The translations under genes were made by a program, and so were the position numbers. DNA of 29,833 nt from an uncultured Porphyromonadaceae bacterium. GTDB taxonomy: Bacteria > Bacteroidota > Bacteroidia > Bacteroidales > Muribaculaceae. The notes under the pieces are model-generated. The model was not told the origin of the DNA. It ran no database searches and saw nothing but the letters and a program-made list of their open reading frames with translations. This document shows positions 14,888 through 24,256 of the stretch, piece by piece; positions within the stretch are counted from its first letter, which is position 1; every line of letters starts with the position of its first letter. The DNA lies in the NCBI GenBank assembly GCA_902461565.1, contig CABPYL010000040.1:1-29833 (forward strand), given 5' to 3'.

Positions 14888-16063
14888 ATGGATAATAAGC
14901 GCGACTATTACGAGGTTCTCGGCGTGGCAAAAACGGCCACTCCCGAAGAAATAAAAAAAGCATACCGCAAAAAGGCCATCCAGTACCACCCTGATAAAAA
15001 TCCGGGCAACAAGGAAGCCGAAGAAAAATTCAAGGAAGCTGCGGAAGCATACGACGTGCTCAGCGACGCCAAGAAACGCCAGCTCTACGACCAGTACGGC
15101 CATAACATGGGCCCGCAAGGTTTCGGCGGTGCAGGTGGTGCAGGCTACGCCGACTTCGACATGAACGACTTCTTCAGCCGTCATGGCGACATAAACGATT
15201 TCTTCTCCAGCTTCTTCGGAGGCATGGGCGGTTTCGGCGGTGCCGCCGGACGCCGTCAGTCGCAGCCGCGCAAACGCAAAGGCGGCGACGTACGCATCCG
15301 CGTAAAGCTGTCCTTAGAAGATCTTGCGAACGGAGTTACCAAAACTCTGCGCGTGCCCACCTTTATGGAGTGTCCCCACTGCAAAGGTACCGGCGCCAAA
15401 GACGGTGTAGCAATGGCTACATGCCCCCAGTGCAACGGCACAGGAAGGCAATACACAATCCAGCACACAATGCTGGGCGACATGCGCTCCGAGTCGGTTT
15501 GCTCGCGCTGCGAGGGAACAGGCAAGATCATTACCGAGCCTTGCACCTACTGTAAAGGTCAGGGCGTTGAGCGTCGCGACCAGGAAGTTACTTTCTCGAT
15601 ACCCGCGGGTGCTGTCGAAGGCCAGACATTCGCTCTGCGCGGCAAGGGCAACTATCCCAAAGGCGGCGGTGTTCCGGGCGACCTCCTTGTAGTGATAGAG
15701 GAAATCAAGCACCCCGAGCTGATACGCGACGGTGCGGATGTTATATATAATCTGATGCTCGACATTCCCACGGCCACACTCGGTGGCGCCGTAGAGATTC
15801 CTACCATAGGCGGACGAGCACGCATCAATATTCCCGCCGGCACACAGCCCGGAAAGGTTCTTCGTCTGCGTGGCAAAGGCCTGCCCGACCAGGAGAACGG
15901 AGGCCGGGGCGACGAGCTTATAAACATCATGGTTTATATACCCGAAAACCTCACCACGGAACAGAAAAATACGTTTGCGGCAATGAACGGTCAGCCGAAC
16001 ATCAAGCCAACCGAAGCCGACAGCAAACGCATCTTTTCACGCCTGAAACACATCTTCGACTGA
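14888..16063 (+). CDS. dnaJ: Chaperone DnaJ (Hsp40)
   Basis: 391 residues, full-length type I DnaJ. J domain at about 5-70 with HPD at 34-36; Gly/Phe-rich region about 73-122 (GFGGAGGAGYADF, FFGGMGGFGG). Four zinc-binding repeats: CPHCKGTG 162-169, CPQCNGTG 179-186, CSRCEGTG 205-212 and CTYCKGQG 219-226. The C-terminal substrate-binding domains follow to about 370. It stimulates the DnaK ATPase and delivers unfolded proteins. It lies 7 bases after grpE and is ended by the terminator at 16085-16118. Confidence 0.97.
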   Translation: MDNKRDYYEVLGVAKTATPEEIKKAYRKKAIQYHPDKNPGNKEAEEKFKEAAEAYDVLSDAKKRQLYDQYGHNMGPQGFGGAGGAGYADFDMNDFFSRHGDINDFFSSFFGGMGGFGGAAGRRQSQPRKRKGGDVRIRVKLSLEDLANGVTKTLRVPTFMECPHCKGTGAKDGVAMATCPQCNGTGRQYTIQHTMLGDMRSESVCSRCEGTGKIITEPCTYCKGQGVERRDQEVTFSIPAGAVEGQTFALRGKGNYPKGGGVPGDLLVVIEEIKHPELIRDGADVIYNLMLDIPTATLGGAVEIPTIGGRARINIPAGTQPGKVLRLRGKGLPDQENGGRGDELINIMVYIPENLTTEQKNTFAAMNGQPNIKPTEADSKRIFSRLKHIFD

Positions 16064-16084
16064 TATCTCCAATCCACAGTATAT

Positions 16085-16118
16085 GGCCGCCGGACAACCA
16101 TCCGGCGGCCTTTTTATT
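16085..16118 (+). terminator. Intrinsic terminator of grpE-dnaJ
   Basis: Perfect 10-bp stem GGCCGCCGGA (16085-16094) and TCCGGCGGCC (16101-16110) with loop CAACCA, followed by TTTTTATTG. Confidence 0.92.
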
Positions 16119-16201
16119 GTTCAATACTGACAGTAAAATCACTTTTAGAAGCGATTTCCAAAACTTTTGCCATTATTACAGCCATTTTTATTGCAAATAG
16201 C

Positions 16202-16232
16202 TTTGTTTGCATAATAATATTTGTTAATTTTG
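16202..16232 (+). promoter_or_regulatory. Promoter of the large secreted protein gene
   Basis: TTTG at 16202-16205 and TAATTTTG at 16225-16232 are 19 bases apart, a full consensus match. The leader to the ATG at 16293 is about 57 bases. The remaining bases from 16119 to 16201 are AT-rich with no other feature seen. Confidence 0.8.
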
Positions 16233-16292
16233 CAATCCACCGCCTAATTCAAGGCAGTGTTTACAAGATTACAATTTCTAATCCTTATAATA

Positions 16293-19200
16293 ATGAAGAA
16301 ACATCTGTTAATTGCCGCGTTGGTTTCCTTAGCGATACCCGCCGCGTCCGCTTCTTTGCCCAACCGCACTGTCGGAAAGGGTCAACGGACAATTCTTCCC
16401 GAATACGAGCGTTCCCTTGCGATGCAAAAGCCTGTGATGTATCGTGCCAAAGCTGCCGAGAGTACCGTAGCGACAGTACCGTTCACCCATACATTGGGCA
16501 AGAACACCGAGGTAGCCGATTATACTGTAATTGATGCAAACGGCGACGGCCGCACATGGAAACCAGGCGGTTTCACATCCTACTCGGTGTGCATGGCGCC
16601 GAACGACGATGCCTACACCACCTCCGACGACTGGATGATTTCGGTGCCCGTACAGCTCCAGGCCGGAAAAACCTACACCATTTCTTTTGAGGAAGGCATG
16701 ACACTAAGCAGGACCGAGGACCTTCTGGAAGTAAAGATCGGTACAGAGGCTACTGTCGAGGGCATGACAACGGAAGTAGTGCCTGTCCATTCCATTCTCT
16801 GCAACGACAAGGCATTCGTGAAATATGAACAGCAGTTCTCGGTTCCCGAGAGCGGTACCTATCACTTCGGTTTTCACGCACTCTCCGAAAAAGCAAAATC
16901 CGGAACAATCAAACTGTGCAATTTCAGCGTAGAGGAATGCGCAGCGCCTATTGCTGTTCCCGAAAACGCTGTTGAAGTTCCTTTCACCCATACATTGGGC
17001 AAAAACACCGAAGTAACAAACTACACCATTATCGATGCTGACGGCGACGGCCGCACATGGAAACCCGGCGGTTTTACGGGCTACAGCGTGTGCATGAAGC
17101 CTAACAGCGACACCACATCCAACAACGACGACTGGATGATCAGCGTTCCCGTACATCTGAAAGCCGCTACCGACTACACACTGACGTATAAAGAAGGTTT
17201 CGCCCTGTCGTCGGGCACAGAAGATATAGCTGCCATCTATTTAGGCACCGAGGCCACCGCCGAGGCCATGACGATACAGATTGTGGCACCGCACGCAGTA
17301 ACCGTCCGCGATTTCACCGAGAACGGCGGCTCGTTCAAGGTCGACGCCGAGGGCTATTACTACATCGGCATCCACTGTACATCCGACAAAGCCACCTCCG
17401 GCAACTATAAGGTATGCGATCTCTCCGTTGCCGAGACAAGCACCATTGTGGAACCCGCGGCCGCCGGTCTCTTAGGTATAGAGCTTGCTCCAAAAGGCGA
17501 ACTTCGCGCAACCGTTACCTACACAGCACCCACAACAACCGTTTCAGGCAAGCCGCTTAAGGAAATATCTAAAGTCGTTCTCACCACAAACTGGGCGTTC
17601 ACCCGCGAAGCCGAGAACGTTAAACCGGGAGAAACCATCGTATTCGAGGATATCACCGACATCTATAACGGCGGCAACAACATCTTCAAGGCCGTCGCAT
17701 ACGTGGGCGATACCGAAGGCGAACCTGTGGAAGTGAAGAACGTTTACGCAGGTCTCGACAATCCCCTGCCCCCGACAGGTCTCAAAATCGCGCTTTCCGA
17801 CGATTACAAACACGTAACCCTCAGCTGGGACCCCGTCGGCGAAACCGGCGAGAGCGGCGGATATGTGGACCCCTCGAAAGTGGTTTACTACATTTTCGAC
17901 GCTTTCGGCTCTTATTACGACCCCGCACTGGCCACAACCACCGAAACAAGCTATACCCTCGACTACAGCGACGTAACCGAGCAGGACTTTGTGGCTTTTC
18001 AGGTTACGGCAGGCGTTGATGAAACATACTACTCTCTCGCAAGCACATCAGACATAATTGTGGTAGGAGAACCCTCACAACTGCCTTTCTACGACAGCTT
18101 CACCGACGGGTACTATCAGCAGGCATGGGTTGTAGACCCCTCCAGCAACGGCACTTTTATGCAGGGCACGTTCCTCGACAACGAACTGCAAACCAACACC
18201 GACGCCGAAGAGGGTGTTGAACCCGAATATCTGAACTCGCAGGATGGCGACAACGGCTTCTTCCTTTTCCTCCCTGTTGAACCTTACGCGTCCTACGGAT
18301 TCTATTCAGCCAAGATTGACATCAGCAAAGCCGCAAACCCCGTATACGAATTCTACTATCAAGGCAAAGGCAGCGTTATCGACGCCAATGTATCTGTCGA
18401 CGGTGCTCCGTTCCAGGCTGCAAAATCCATCGACTTAAAAGAGAATCCCACCGACGACTGGACATTGTGTCGCGTGGACCTCTCGGAATACAAATCGGCA
18501 AAATACATCCAGATAGGCATAATGGTTACCGGCATTCACAACACAGATGAGTCCACATGGAGTGTTCCCGTCGACAATATCCGTGTTATCGACCTCAAGA
18601 ACAATGCCATGCGCGTAAGCTACTCGAAGATTCCCGCATCAGTGAAGGCCGGCGAAAACGCCGAAGTAAGCCTTACATTAGAGAATATCGGTACCGAGGC
18701 TATTGCCAGCGCCACAGTCGAACTGGCTGCAAACGGTGAAGTTCTTGGAGAAACTAAACTCAACGCCTTCGCACCCGGCAAGATTGCAGTTGCAAGTCTG
18801 TCGGTTCCCACATCGCTGCTCTCGCCCGATGTTATCGATGTCAAGCTCACCGCAGCCGCAGAAGACACCGAAACACTTGCCGCAGAAAGCGCTATCGCTG
18901 TTGAGTTCCCCGCTTACCTCACTCCCGAAAACCTCGAGGCTAAGGCCGAAGGCGAGAACGTAGCGCTGACATGGTCGTCCATCGACATGGCCGAAGCCAC
19001 GAAGGCCACTACCCGCGTGGAAGATTTCGAAAATCCCGACTATATGCCCTTCACCAAGGACGATTTCGGCGGCTTCCACTTTGTTGACGGAGACGGCGAT
19101 ATTACTTACTCTTTCCTGAAAGACTACGACAACCCTTACCGCAACGCGCCTATGGCCTTCCAGCTTTTTACTCCTAAGAAAAGCGGCATGCCCGAATCGT

Positions 19201-19967
19201 ATTACATCGACTGTGAGCCTCACAGCGGCGAAACAATGTTAGTGGCCTGGAGCATCCAGGGTGTCAACGACAACTGGCTGATATCTCCAGCGCTTACCGG
19301 CGACGCACAGACAATCTCGTTCTGGGCAAGAAGCTTCACAATCGCGTACCCCGAAAGCTTTGAAGTGCTCTCGTCCGACAGCGACACTTCTACAAGCAGC
19401 TTCAAGGTCCTCAAGACCGTAGATGTCGCTTCCGAGGACTGGACCGAATACAGCGTCGACCTCCCCGCAGGAACAAAGTACTTCGCCATCCACCACACCT
19501 CCAACGATACCTACGCCCTGTTCGTAGACGACATGACATTCGAAACCGCTGGCCTCATGCCGTCCGATGCAGAACTCAACGGCTACAATATCTACTGCAA
19601 CAGCACCAAGCTTAACGAGGCTCCCGTTGCCGAAGCAAGCTATCTGCACGCCAATGCCGTTGGCCACAACGCCTACCGTGTATCGGCCGTTTACAGCGTC
19701 GGCGAATCGCGTCCCAGCTCCGAAGTCGTTGTTGACATTACAACCGGTATCAGCAATGTAAGCGGCACAGCGGCTACCATCACATGCAACGGCAGTCTCT
19801 TGACCGTCCAGGCAGCCGCCGACACAGTTGTAACAGTCTGCGCACCCGACGGACGCCTGATTCTGAAAGGCACCGTAGCCGCCGACGGCGAGTTCTCCGC
19901 TGAACTTCCCGCAGGCGTGAACATCGTATCCGCCGGCACCGTAACCGCCAAGGTAATAGCAAAATAA
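16293..19967 (+). CDS. Large secreted multidomain protein with T9SS-like C-terminal tail
   Basis: 1224 residues from the ATG at 16293; an in-frame ATG at 16257 would put 12 extra residues before a clean signal peptide (MKKHLLIAALVSLAIPAASA), so the later start is chosen. Domains in order: two copies of a jelly-roll-like module (about 62-214 and 229-381); a short beta-rich region (395-485); a fibronectin type III-like domain (about 492-590); a jelly-roll or cleaved-adhesin-like domain (598-766); a CARDB-like domain (about 772-870); a second Fn3 domain interrupted between strands by a choice-of-anchor-J-like domain (877-1148, insert about 908-1086); and a tail (1160-1224) resembling type IX secretion type A sorting domains (DGRLILKG, ELPAGVNIV, ending KVIAK). 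Probably surface-exposed. No catalytic motif seen. Ligand and role unknown. Confidence 0.82.
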   Translation: MKKHLLIAALVSLAIPAASASLPNRTVGKGQRTILPEYERSLAMQKPVMYRAKAAESTVATVPFTHTLGKNTEVADYTVIDANGDGRTWKPGGFTSYSVCMAPNDDAYTTSDDWMISVPVQLQAGKTYTISFEEGMTLSRTEDLLEVKIGTEATVEGMTTEVVPVHSILCNDKAFVKYEQQFSVPESGTYHFGFHALSEKAKSGTIKLCNFSVEECAAPIAVPENAVEVPFTHTLGKNTEVTNYTIIDADGDGRTWKPGGFTGYSVCMKPNSDTTSNNDDWMISVPVHLKAATDYTLTYKEGFALSSGTEDIAAIYLGTEATAEAMTIQIVAPHAVTVRDFTENGGSFKVDAEGYYYIGIHCTSDKATSGNYKVCDLSVAETSTIVEPAAAGLLGIELAPKGELRATVTYTAPTTTVSGKPLKEISKVVLTTNWAFTREAENVKPGETIVFEDITDIYNGGNNIFKAVAYVGDTEGEPVEVKNVYAGLDNPLPPTGLKIALSDDYKHVTLSWDPVGETGESGGYVDPSKVVYYIFDAFGSYYDPALATTTETSYTLDYSDVTEQDFVAFQVTAGVDETYYSLASTSDIIVVGEPSQLPFYDSFTDGYYQQAWVVDPSSNGTFMQGTFLDNELQTNTDAEEGVEPEYLNSQDGDNGFFLFLPVEPYASYGFYSAKIDISKAANPVYEFYYQGKGSVIDANVSVDGAPFQAAKSIDLKENPTDDWTLCRVDLSEYKSAKYIQIGIMVTGIHNTDESTWSVPVDNIRVIDLKNNAMRVSYSKIPASVKAGENAEVSLTLENIGTEAIASATVELAANGEVLGETKLNAFAPGKIAVASLSVPTSLLSPDVIDVKLTAAAEDTETLAAESAIAVEFPAYLTPENLEAKAEGENVALTWSSIDMAEATKATTRVEDFENPDYMPFTKDDFGGFHFVDGDGDITYSFLKDYDNPYRNAPMAFQLFTPKKSGMPESYYIDCEPHSGETMLVAWSIQGVNDNWLISPALTGDAQTISFWARSFTIAYPESFEVLSSDSDTSTSSFKVLKTVDVASEDWTEYSVDLPAGTKYFAIHHTSNDTYALFVDDMTFETAGLMPSDAELNGYNIYCNSTKLNEAPVAEASYLHANAVGHNAYRVSAVYSVGESRPSSEVVVDITTGISNVSGTAATITCNGSLLTVQAAADTVVTVCAPDGRLILKGTVAADGEFSAELPAGVNIVSAGTVTAKVIAK
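16476..17435 (+). repeat. Tandem duplicated module inside the secreted protein gene
   Basis: Two copies offset by 501 bases (167 codons). Shared protein blocks are VPFTHTLGKNTEV, GDGRTWKPGGFT, YSVCM and DDWMISVPV. The block GGCGACGGCCGCACATGG is identical in DNA in both copies, so the duplication is fairly recent or is maintained by gene conversion. Confidence 0.85.
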
Positions 19968-19985
19968 TTCCTTCCATATCCCGAC

Positions 19986-20014
19986 AAAAGCGACGCAATG
20001 CGTCGCTTTTTTTT
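19986..20014 (+). terminator. Intrinsic terminator after the secreted protein gene
   Basis: Stem GCGACGC (19990-19996) and GCGTCGC (20000-20006), loop AAT, extended by A-T pairs from the flanking AAAA and followed by eight T. Symmetric flanks make it potentially bidirectional. Confidence 0.9.
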
Positions 20015-20084
20015 GCTATAATAACTATCTTGACTATTATACAGATTGTTTTATATATTTTTAGCCCGCGTATCCGGAATTTTA

Positions 20085-20116
20085 TTTCCCGATGCGGATG
20101 TTTTTGCTTAACTTTG
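20085..20116 (+). promoter_or_regulatory. Promoter of uvrB
   Basis: TAACTTTG at 20109-20116 matches TAnnTTTG, and TTTC at 20085-20088 is 20 bases upstream (three of four matches to TTTG). The leader to the ATG at 20141 is about 20 bases. I see no LexA-type palindrome. Confidence 0.65.
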
Positions 20117-20140
20117 TAAGTTAAACCGCCCGTTTTTAAG

Positions 20141-22231
20141 ATGGATTTCGAATTAGTATCGCAATATAAGCCCACAGGCGACCAGCCCGAGGCCATTGAG
20201 CAGCTCGCGCAGGGCGTCCGCGACGGCGCCCCGGCACAGACGCTTCTCGGCGTTACCGGCTCCGGCAAAACGTTCACTATGGCCAATGTTATCAAGGAGG
20301 TACAGAAACCTACCCTGATACTGAGCCACAACAAGACGCTCGCCGCACAGTTATACAGCGAATTCAAGCAGTTCTTCCCCCACAATTCAGTACAATACTT
20401 TGTATCGTACTACGACTACTATCAGCCGGAAGCATATATTCCTTCGGTAGACAAATACATCGAGAAGGACCTGATGATTAACGACGAAATAGACCGTCTG
20501 CGTCTGGCCACTACGTCCGCGCTCCTATCGGGACGCCGCGACGTTATAGTGGTATCGTCGGTATCGTGTATTTACGGCATGGGCAACCCCAACGATTTCC
20601 ACGAGAACGTAATTACCGTTAAGCGGGGAATGAAAATCAGCCGCAACGATTTTCTGCGCAAACTCGTGGCATCGCTCTACAGCCGCAATGAGCTTGAACT
20701 GGGCCGCGGCAACTTCCGCGTGAAGGGCGATACGGTGGATATACGTCTCGCCTACGAGGATATCATTGTCCGCGTGGTGTTCTGGGGCGACGAAGTGGAG
20801 AAGGTGATAACTGTACACCCCGAGGACAACGCCCATCTTGGCACCCACGACAGTTTCAACATCTATCCGGCCAACCTTTTCGTAGTATCGCCGGCGCGCC
20901 AGGAATATGCCCTCGCGAACATCAAGGCCGATCTGGATGCGCAAGTAATCAGCTTTCTCAAAGAAGGCTACGAGCTCGAGGCTCAGCGTATCGAGGAACG
21001 CGTGAAGTACGACATGGAGATGATTAAGGAAATAGGATATTGCCCCGGCATTGAAAACTACTCCCGATACTTCGACCGCCGCCGCCCAGGCGAGAGACCG
21101 TTCTGCCTGCTGGACTATTTCCCGAAAGACTTCCTTACCATTATCGACGAAAGCCACGTTACCGTGCCGCAGATACGCGCAATGTTCGGCGGCGACCGCT
21201 CGCGCAAGGAAAATCTTGTGCAGTACGGTTTCCGTCTGCCTGCGGCACTCGACAACCGGCCTCTGCGTTTCGAGGAATTCGAAAGCCTTACGAACCAGGT
21301 GATATATGTCAGCGCCACTCCGGCCGACTACGAGCTTGAACGCTGCGAGGGCGTGGTTGTGGAACAGGTGATACGTCCCACAGGACTTTTAGACCCGCAG
21401 ATACGCGTTGTACCGTCCACAAACCAGATCGACGACCTTCTCGAACAGATTCAGCAGCGCATAGAGCGCAACGAGCGTACACTTGTTACCACCCTTACCA
21501 AACGCATGGCCGAGGAGCTGAACGATTACTTCCTGAAACTTAACATAAAAACCGCCTACATACACAGCGATGTCGATACTATGGACCGAATAAAGATTCT
21601 CGACGGTCTGCGTTCCGGCGAATACGATGTCCTTATCGGTGTAAACCTCCTTCGCGAAGGTCTCGATCTTCCCGAAGTATCACTTGTTGCCATCCTGGAT
21701 GCCGACAAAGAGGGATTCCTGCGCAGCCACAGATCGCTTACGCAGACTGTGGGACGCGCCGCCCGAAACCTAAACGGCGAAGTAATCATGTATGCCGACA
21801 AGATTACCGAATCCATGCAGCAGACCATCGACGAAACCGAGCGGCGCCGTGCTATTCAGCTTGCCTACAACGAGAAGCACGGAATAACGCCACAGGCAAT
21901 CGTAAAGGCCCGTAACGCTATCGTTGGTATGGAAAAGGAGGAGGTGGATATGGAAAAGACCTCGCGGACGTCGCGCCAGCAGCCCGTTTCGGCAAAACAG
22001 AAACGAGACAGACAGAAACTGCCGTACGCAAACGAATTCTCCACAACCGTGGATATCGCTGCCGATCCCGTTATTCCTTATATGAACGCGCAGGAACTGC
22101 AAAAAAGCATCGACCGCCTGCGTTCGCAGATGCTCAAAGCCGCCAAAGAGATGGAATTTATCACAGCCGCCAGTCTGCGCGACGAAATCATCAAACTCGA
22201 ACAGCGACTGGAAGACCTTAAGAAAGCATAG
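20141..22231 (+). CDS. uvrB: Excinuclease ABC subunit B
   Basis: 696 residues, slightly longer than the E. coli protein. It is the helicase-like damage-verification subunit of nucleotide excision repair. Walker A GVTGSGKT at about 37-44; the damage-probing beta-hairpin region YFVSYYDYYQPEAYIP at about 86-101; the helicase motifs IIDESHVT, YVSATPADYE and QTVGRAARN; and a C-terminal UVR domain (about 652-692, MEFITAASLRDEIIKLE) that contacts UvrC. It is followed after 6 bases by the radical SAM gene, so the two form an operon. uvrA and uvrC are not in this window. Confidence 0.97.
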   Translation: MDFELVSQYKPTGDQPEAIEQLAQGVRDGAPAQTLLGVTGSGKTFTMANVIKEVQKPTLILSHNKTLAAQLYSEFKQFFPHNSVQYFVSYYDYYQPEAYIPSVDKYIEKDLMINDEIDRLRLATTSALLSGRRDVIVVSSVSCIYGMGNPNDFHENVITVKRGMKISRNDFLRKLVASLYSRNELELGRGNFRVKGDTVDIRLAYEDIIVRVVFWGDEVEKVITVHPEDNAHLGTHDSFNIYPANLFVVSPARQEYALANIKADLDAQVISFLKEGYELEAQRIEERVKYDMEMIKEIGYCPGIENYSRYFDRRRPGERPFCLLDYFPKDFLTIIDESHVTVPQIRAMFGGDRSRKENLVQYGFRLPAALDNRPLRFEEFESLTNQVIYVSATPADYELERCEGVVVEQVIRPTGLLDPQIRVVPSTNQIDDLLEQIQQRIERNERTLVTTLTKRMAEELNDYFLKLNIKTAYIHSDVDTMDRIKILDGLRSGEYDVLIGVNLLREGLDLPEVSLVAILDADKEGFLRSHRSLTQTVGRAARNLNGEVIMYADKITESMQQTIDETERRRAIQLAYNEKHGITPQAIVKARNAIVGMEKEEVDMEKTSRTSRQQPVSAKQKRDRQKLPYANEFSTTVDIAADPVIPYMNAQELQKSIDRLRSQMLKAAKEMEFITAASLRDEIIKLEQRLEDLKKA

Positions 22232-22237
22232 CAAGCT

Positions 22238-24169
22238 ATGGAGCCTAAAATTATAGACTATAATAACCTGCACGTTACCGACTGGCTGCCTACATCCGTC
22301 AAGGAGATGAAGGCCCTGGGCTGGGACTATGTGGACGTGGTGCTTTTTTCCGGCGACGCCTATGTGGACCATCCAGCCTTCGGCGCTTCGGTGATAGGAC
22401 GGTCGCTTCAGGCCGCGGGGTACCGCGTTGCGATTGTGCCGCAGCCGAACTGGCAGGATGATTTGCGCGATTTCCGTAAGTTCGGCAAACCCCGCCTATT
22501 CTTCGGTGTAAGTCCCGGCGCGATGGACTCGATGGTGAACCACTACACCGCTAACCGCCGCAGGCGCGCCGACGACGCCTACACACCGGGAGGGCGCCAC
22601 GGCGCACGTCCGGATTATCCGTCGGTGGTATATTCAAAAATTCTGAAAGAACTCTTTCCCGATGTTCCTGTTGTGGGCGGCGGAATTGAATTCTCGCTGC
22701 GGCGTCTGTCGCACTACGATTACTGGGAAGACCGCCTGCGTCCGTCCATACTTTGCGATGCACCGGCAGACATTCTTGTATACGGCATGGGCGAACGCAC
22801 TACTACCGAAATTGCCGACCGTCTTGCCGCGGGTGAGGACATATCGGATCTTACCGCCCTTCCCCAGACTGCTCTGCTGCTTTCCGACGACAATATGCCC
22901 TCAGCCGACGAGAACAACATAATCCTGTCGTCGTTCGAGGAATGCCTGGCCGACAAACGCAAACAGGCTACGAATTTCAAGTACATCGAACAGGAAAGCA
23001 ACCGAATGGAAGGCAAAGCCGTGCTCTGGCAGGCTTGCGGCGACAAAGTGGTTCGCGTGAATCCAATGCTGCCAGCAATGACACGCGGCCAGATCGACGC
23101 ATCTTTCGACCTTCCATACACACGTCTGCCCCATCCCCGGTACAAAGGCAAGACTATTCCGGCTTACGAAATGATACGCCATTCGGTAAACATGCACCGC
23201 GGATGCTTCGGCGGCTGCGCTTTCTGCACAATATCGGCGCATCAGGGTAAATTCATTGCTTCCCGCTCCAAAGAATCTATTATCCGCGAAGTGAAACAGG
23301 TTACGCGCATGCCCGATTTCAAAGGCTATATCAGCGATCTCGGAGGTCCGTCGGCAAACATGTATGCTATGGGAGGACGCAACCGCGAGAAATGCCGCCG
23401 ATGTCTGCGCCCATCATGTCTGCATCCGTCGCCATGCCCGAATCTAAATACCGACCACAGCCCGCTCCTCGACATCTACCATGCCATTGATGCGCTGCCC
23501 GGTGTCAAGAAATCTTTTATAGGCAGCGGCGTGCGCTACGACCTGTCCATGCACCGCACAGGCGACCCTAAAATCGACCGCACAAACGAACAGTATAACC
23601 GCGAGCTTATCACAAGCCATGTGTCCGGGCGCCTGAAAGTTGCGCCGGAGCACACCTCCGATACAGTACTTAAGCTGATGCGCAAGCCTTCGTTCAGCCT
23701 TTTCGGCAAATTCAACGACCTATTCGAACAGATAAACAGCAAAGCTGGCCTGCGGCAACAGCTTATACCGTATTTCATCTCCTCACATCCCGGCTGCCGG
23801 GTGGAAGACATGGCCGAGCTCGCAGCCGAAACTAAGAAACTTAACTTTCATCTTGAGCAGGTGCAGGACTTCACACCCACCCCCATGACACTGGCTACGG
23901 AAATATATTATACAGGAATCCATCCCTACACCGGTGAAGAAGTCTTTGCAGCGACCAATGCCGACGAGAAGCTGCGCCAGCGCATGTTCTTTTTCTGGTA
24001 CGACCCCGAGTACCGACGACAGATTACCGAGACCCTTCACCGGATAGGGCGCCCGGATCTGATAGGCAAACTATTCGGCAACGTACCTCCACACCGCCGC
24101 ACACACGATGCGCCACAGAACAAATCCGGCTTTCAGAATAAACGCCCTACCAGGAACAGAAAACGCTGA
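22238..24169 (+). CDS. YgiQ-family radical SAM protein
   Basis: 643 residues. An N-terminal cobalamin-binding-like or UPF0313 region (about 1-300) with LPTSVKEMKALGWDYVDVVLFSGDAYVDHP is followed by a radical SAM core. The 4Fe-4S cysteines are Cys323, Cys327 and Cys330 in the motif CFGGCAFC. Further motifs include ISDLGGPSANMY and, near residue 384, a second cysteine cluster (CRRCLRPSCLHPSPC) that could bind another metal centre. A basic C-terminal tail (NKSGFQNKRPTRNRKR) ends the protein. The family is widespread but its reaction is not established as far as I know. It starts 6 bases after uvrB. Confidence 0.92.
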   Translation: MEPKIIDYNNLHVTDWLPTSVKEMKALGWDYVDVVLFSGDAYVDHPAFGASVIGRSLQAAGYRVAIVPQPNWQDDLRDFRKFGKPRLFFGVSPGAMDSMVNHYTANRRRRADDAYTPGGRHGARPDYPSVVYSKILKELFPDVPVVGGGIEFSLRRLSHYDYWEDRLRPSILCDAPADILVYGMGERTTTEIADRLAAGEDISDLTALPQTALLLSDDNMPSADENNIILSSFEECLADKRKQATNFKYIEQESNRMEGKAVLWQACGDKVVRVNPMLPAMTRGQIDASFDLPYTRLPHPRYKGKTIPAYEMIRHSVNMHRGCFGGCAFCTISAHQGKFIASRSKESIIREVKQVTRMPDFKGYISDLGGPSANMYAMGGRNREKCRRCLRPSCLHPSPCPNLNTDHSPLLDIYHAIDALPGVKKSFIGSGVRYDLSMHRTGDPKIDRTNEQYNRELITSHVSGRLKVAPEHTSDTVLKLMRKPSFSLFGKFNDLFEQINSKAGLRQQLIPYFISSHPGCRVEDMAELAAETKKLNFHLEQVQDFTPTPMTLATEIYYTGIHPYTGEEVFAATNADEKLRQRMFFFWYDPEYRRQITETLHRIGRPDLIGKLFGNVPPHRRTHDAPQNKSGFQNKRPTRNRKR

Positions 24170-24256
24170 TTCGCACCGCTGCCGTTCAACTATTTTGCGT
24201 GTGAAGTGTTTAATATTCATAAAAACATATAGACATTCAACTAAACAACACGCATT

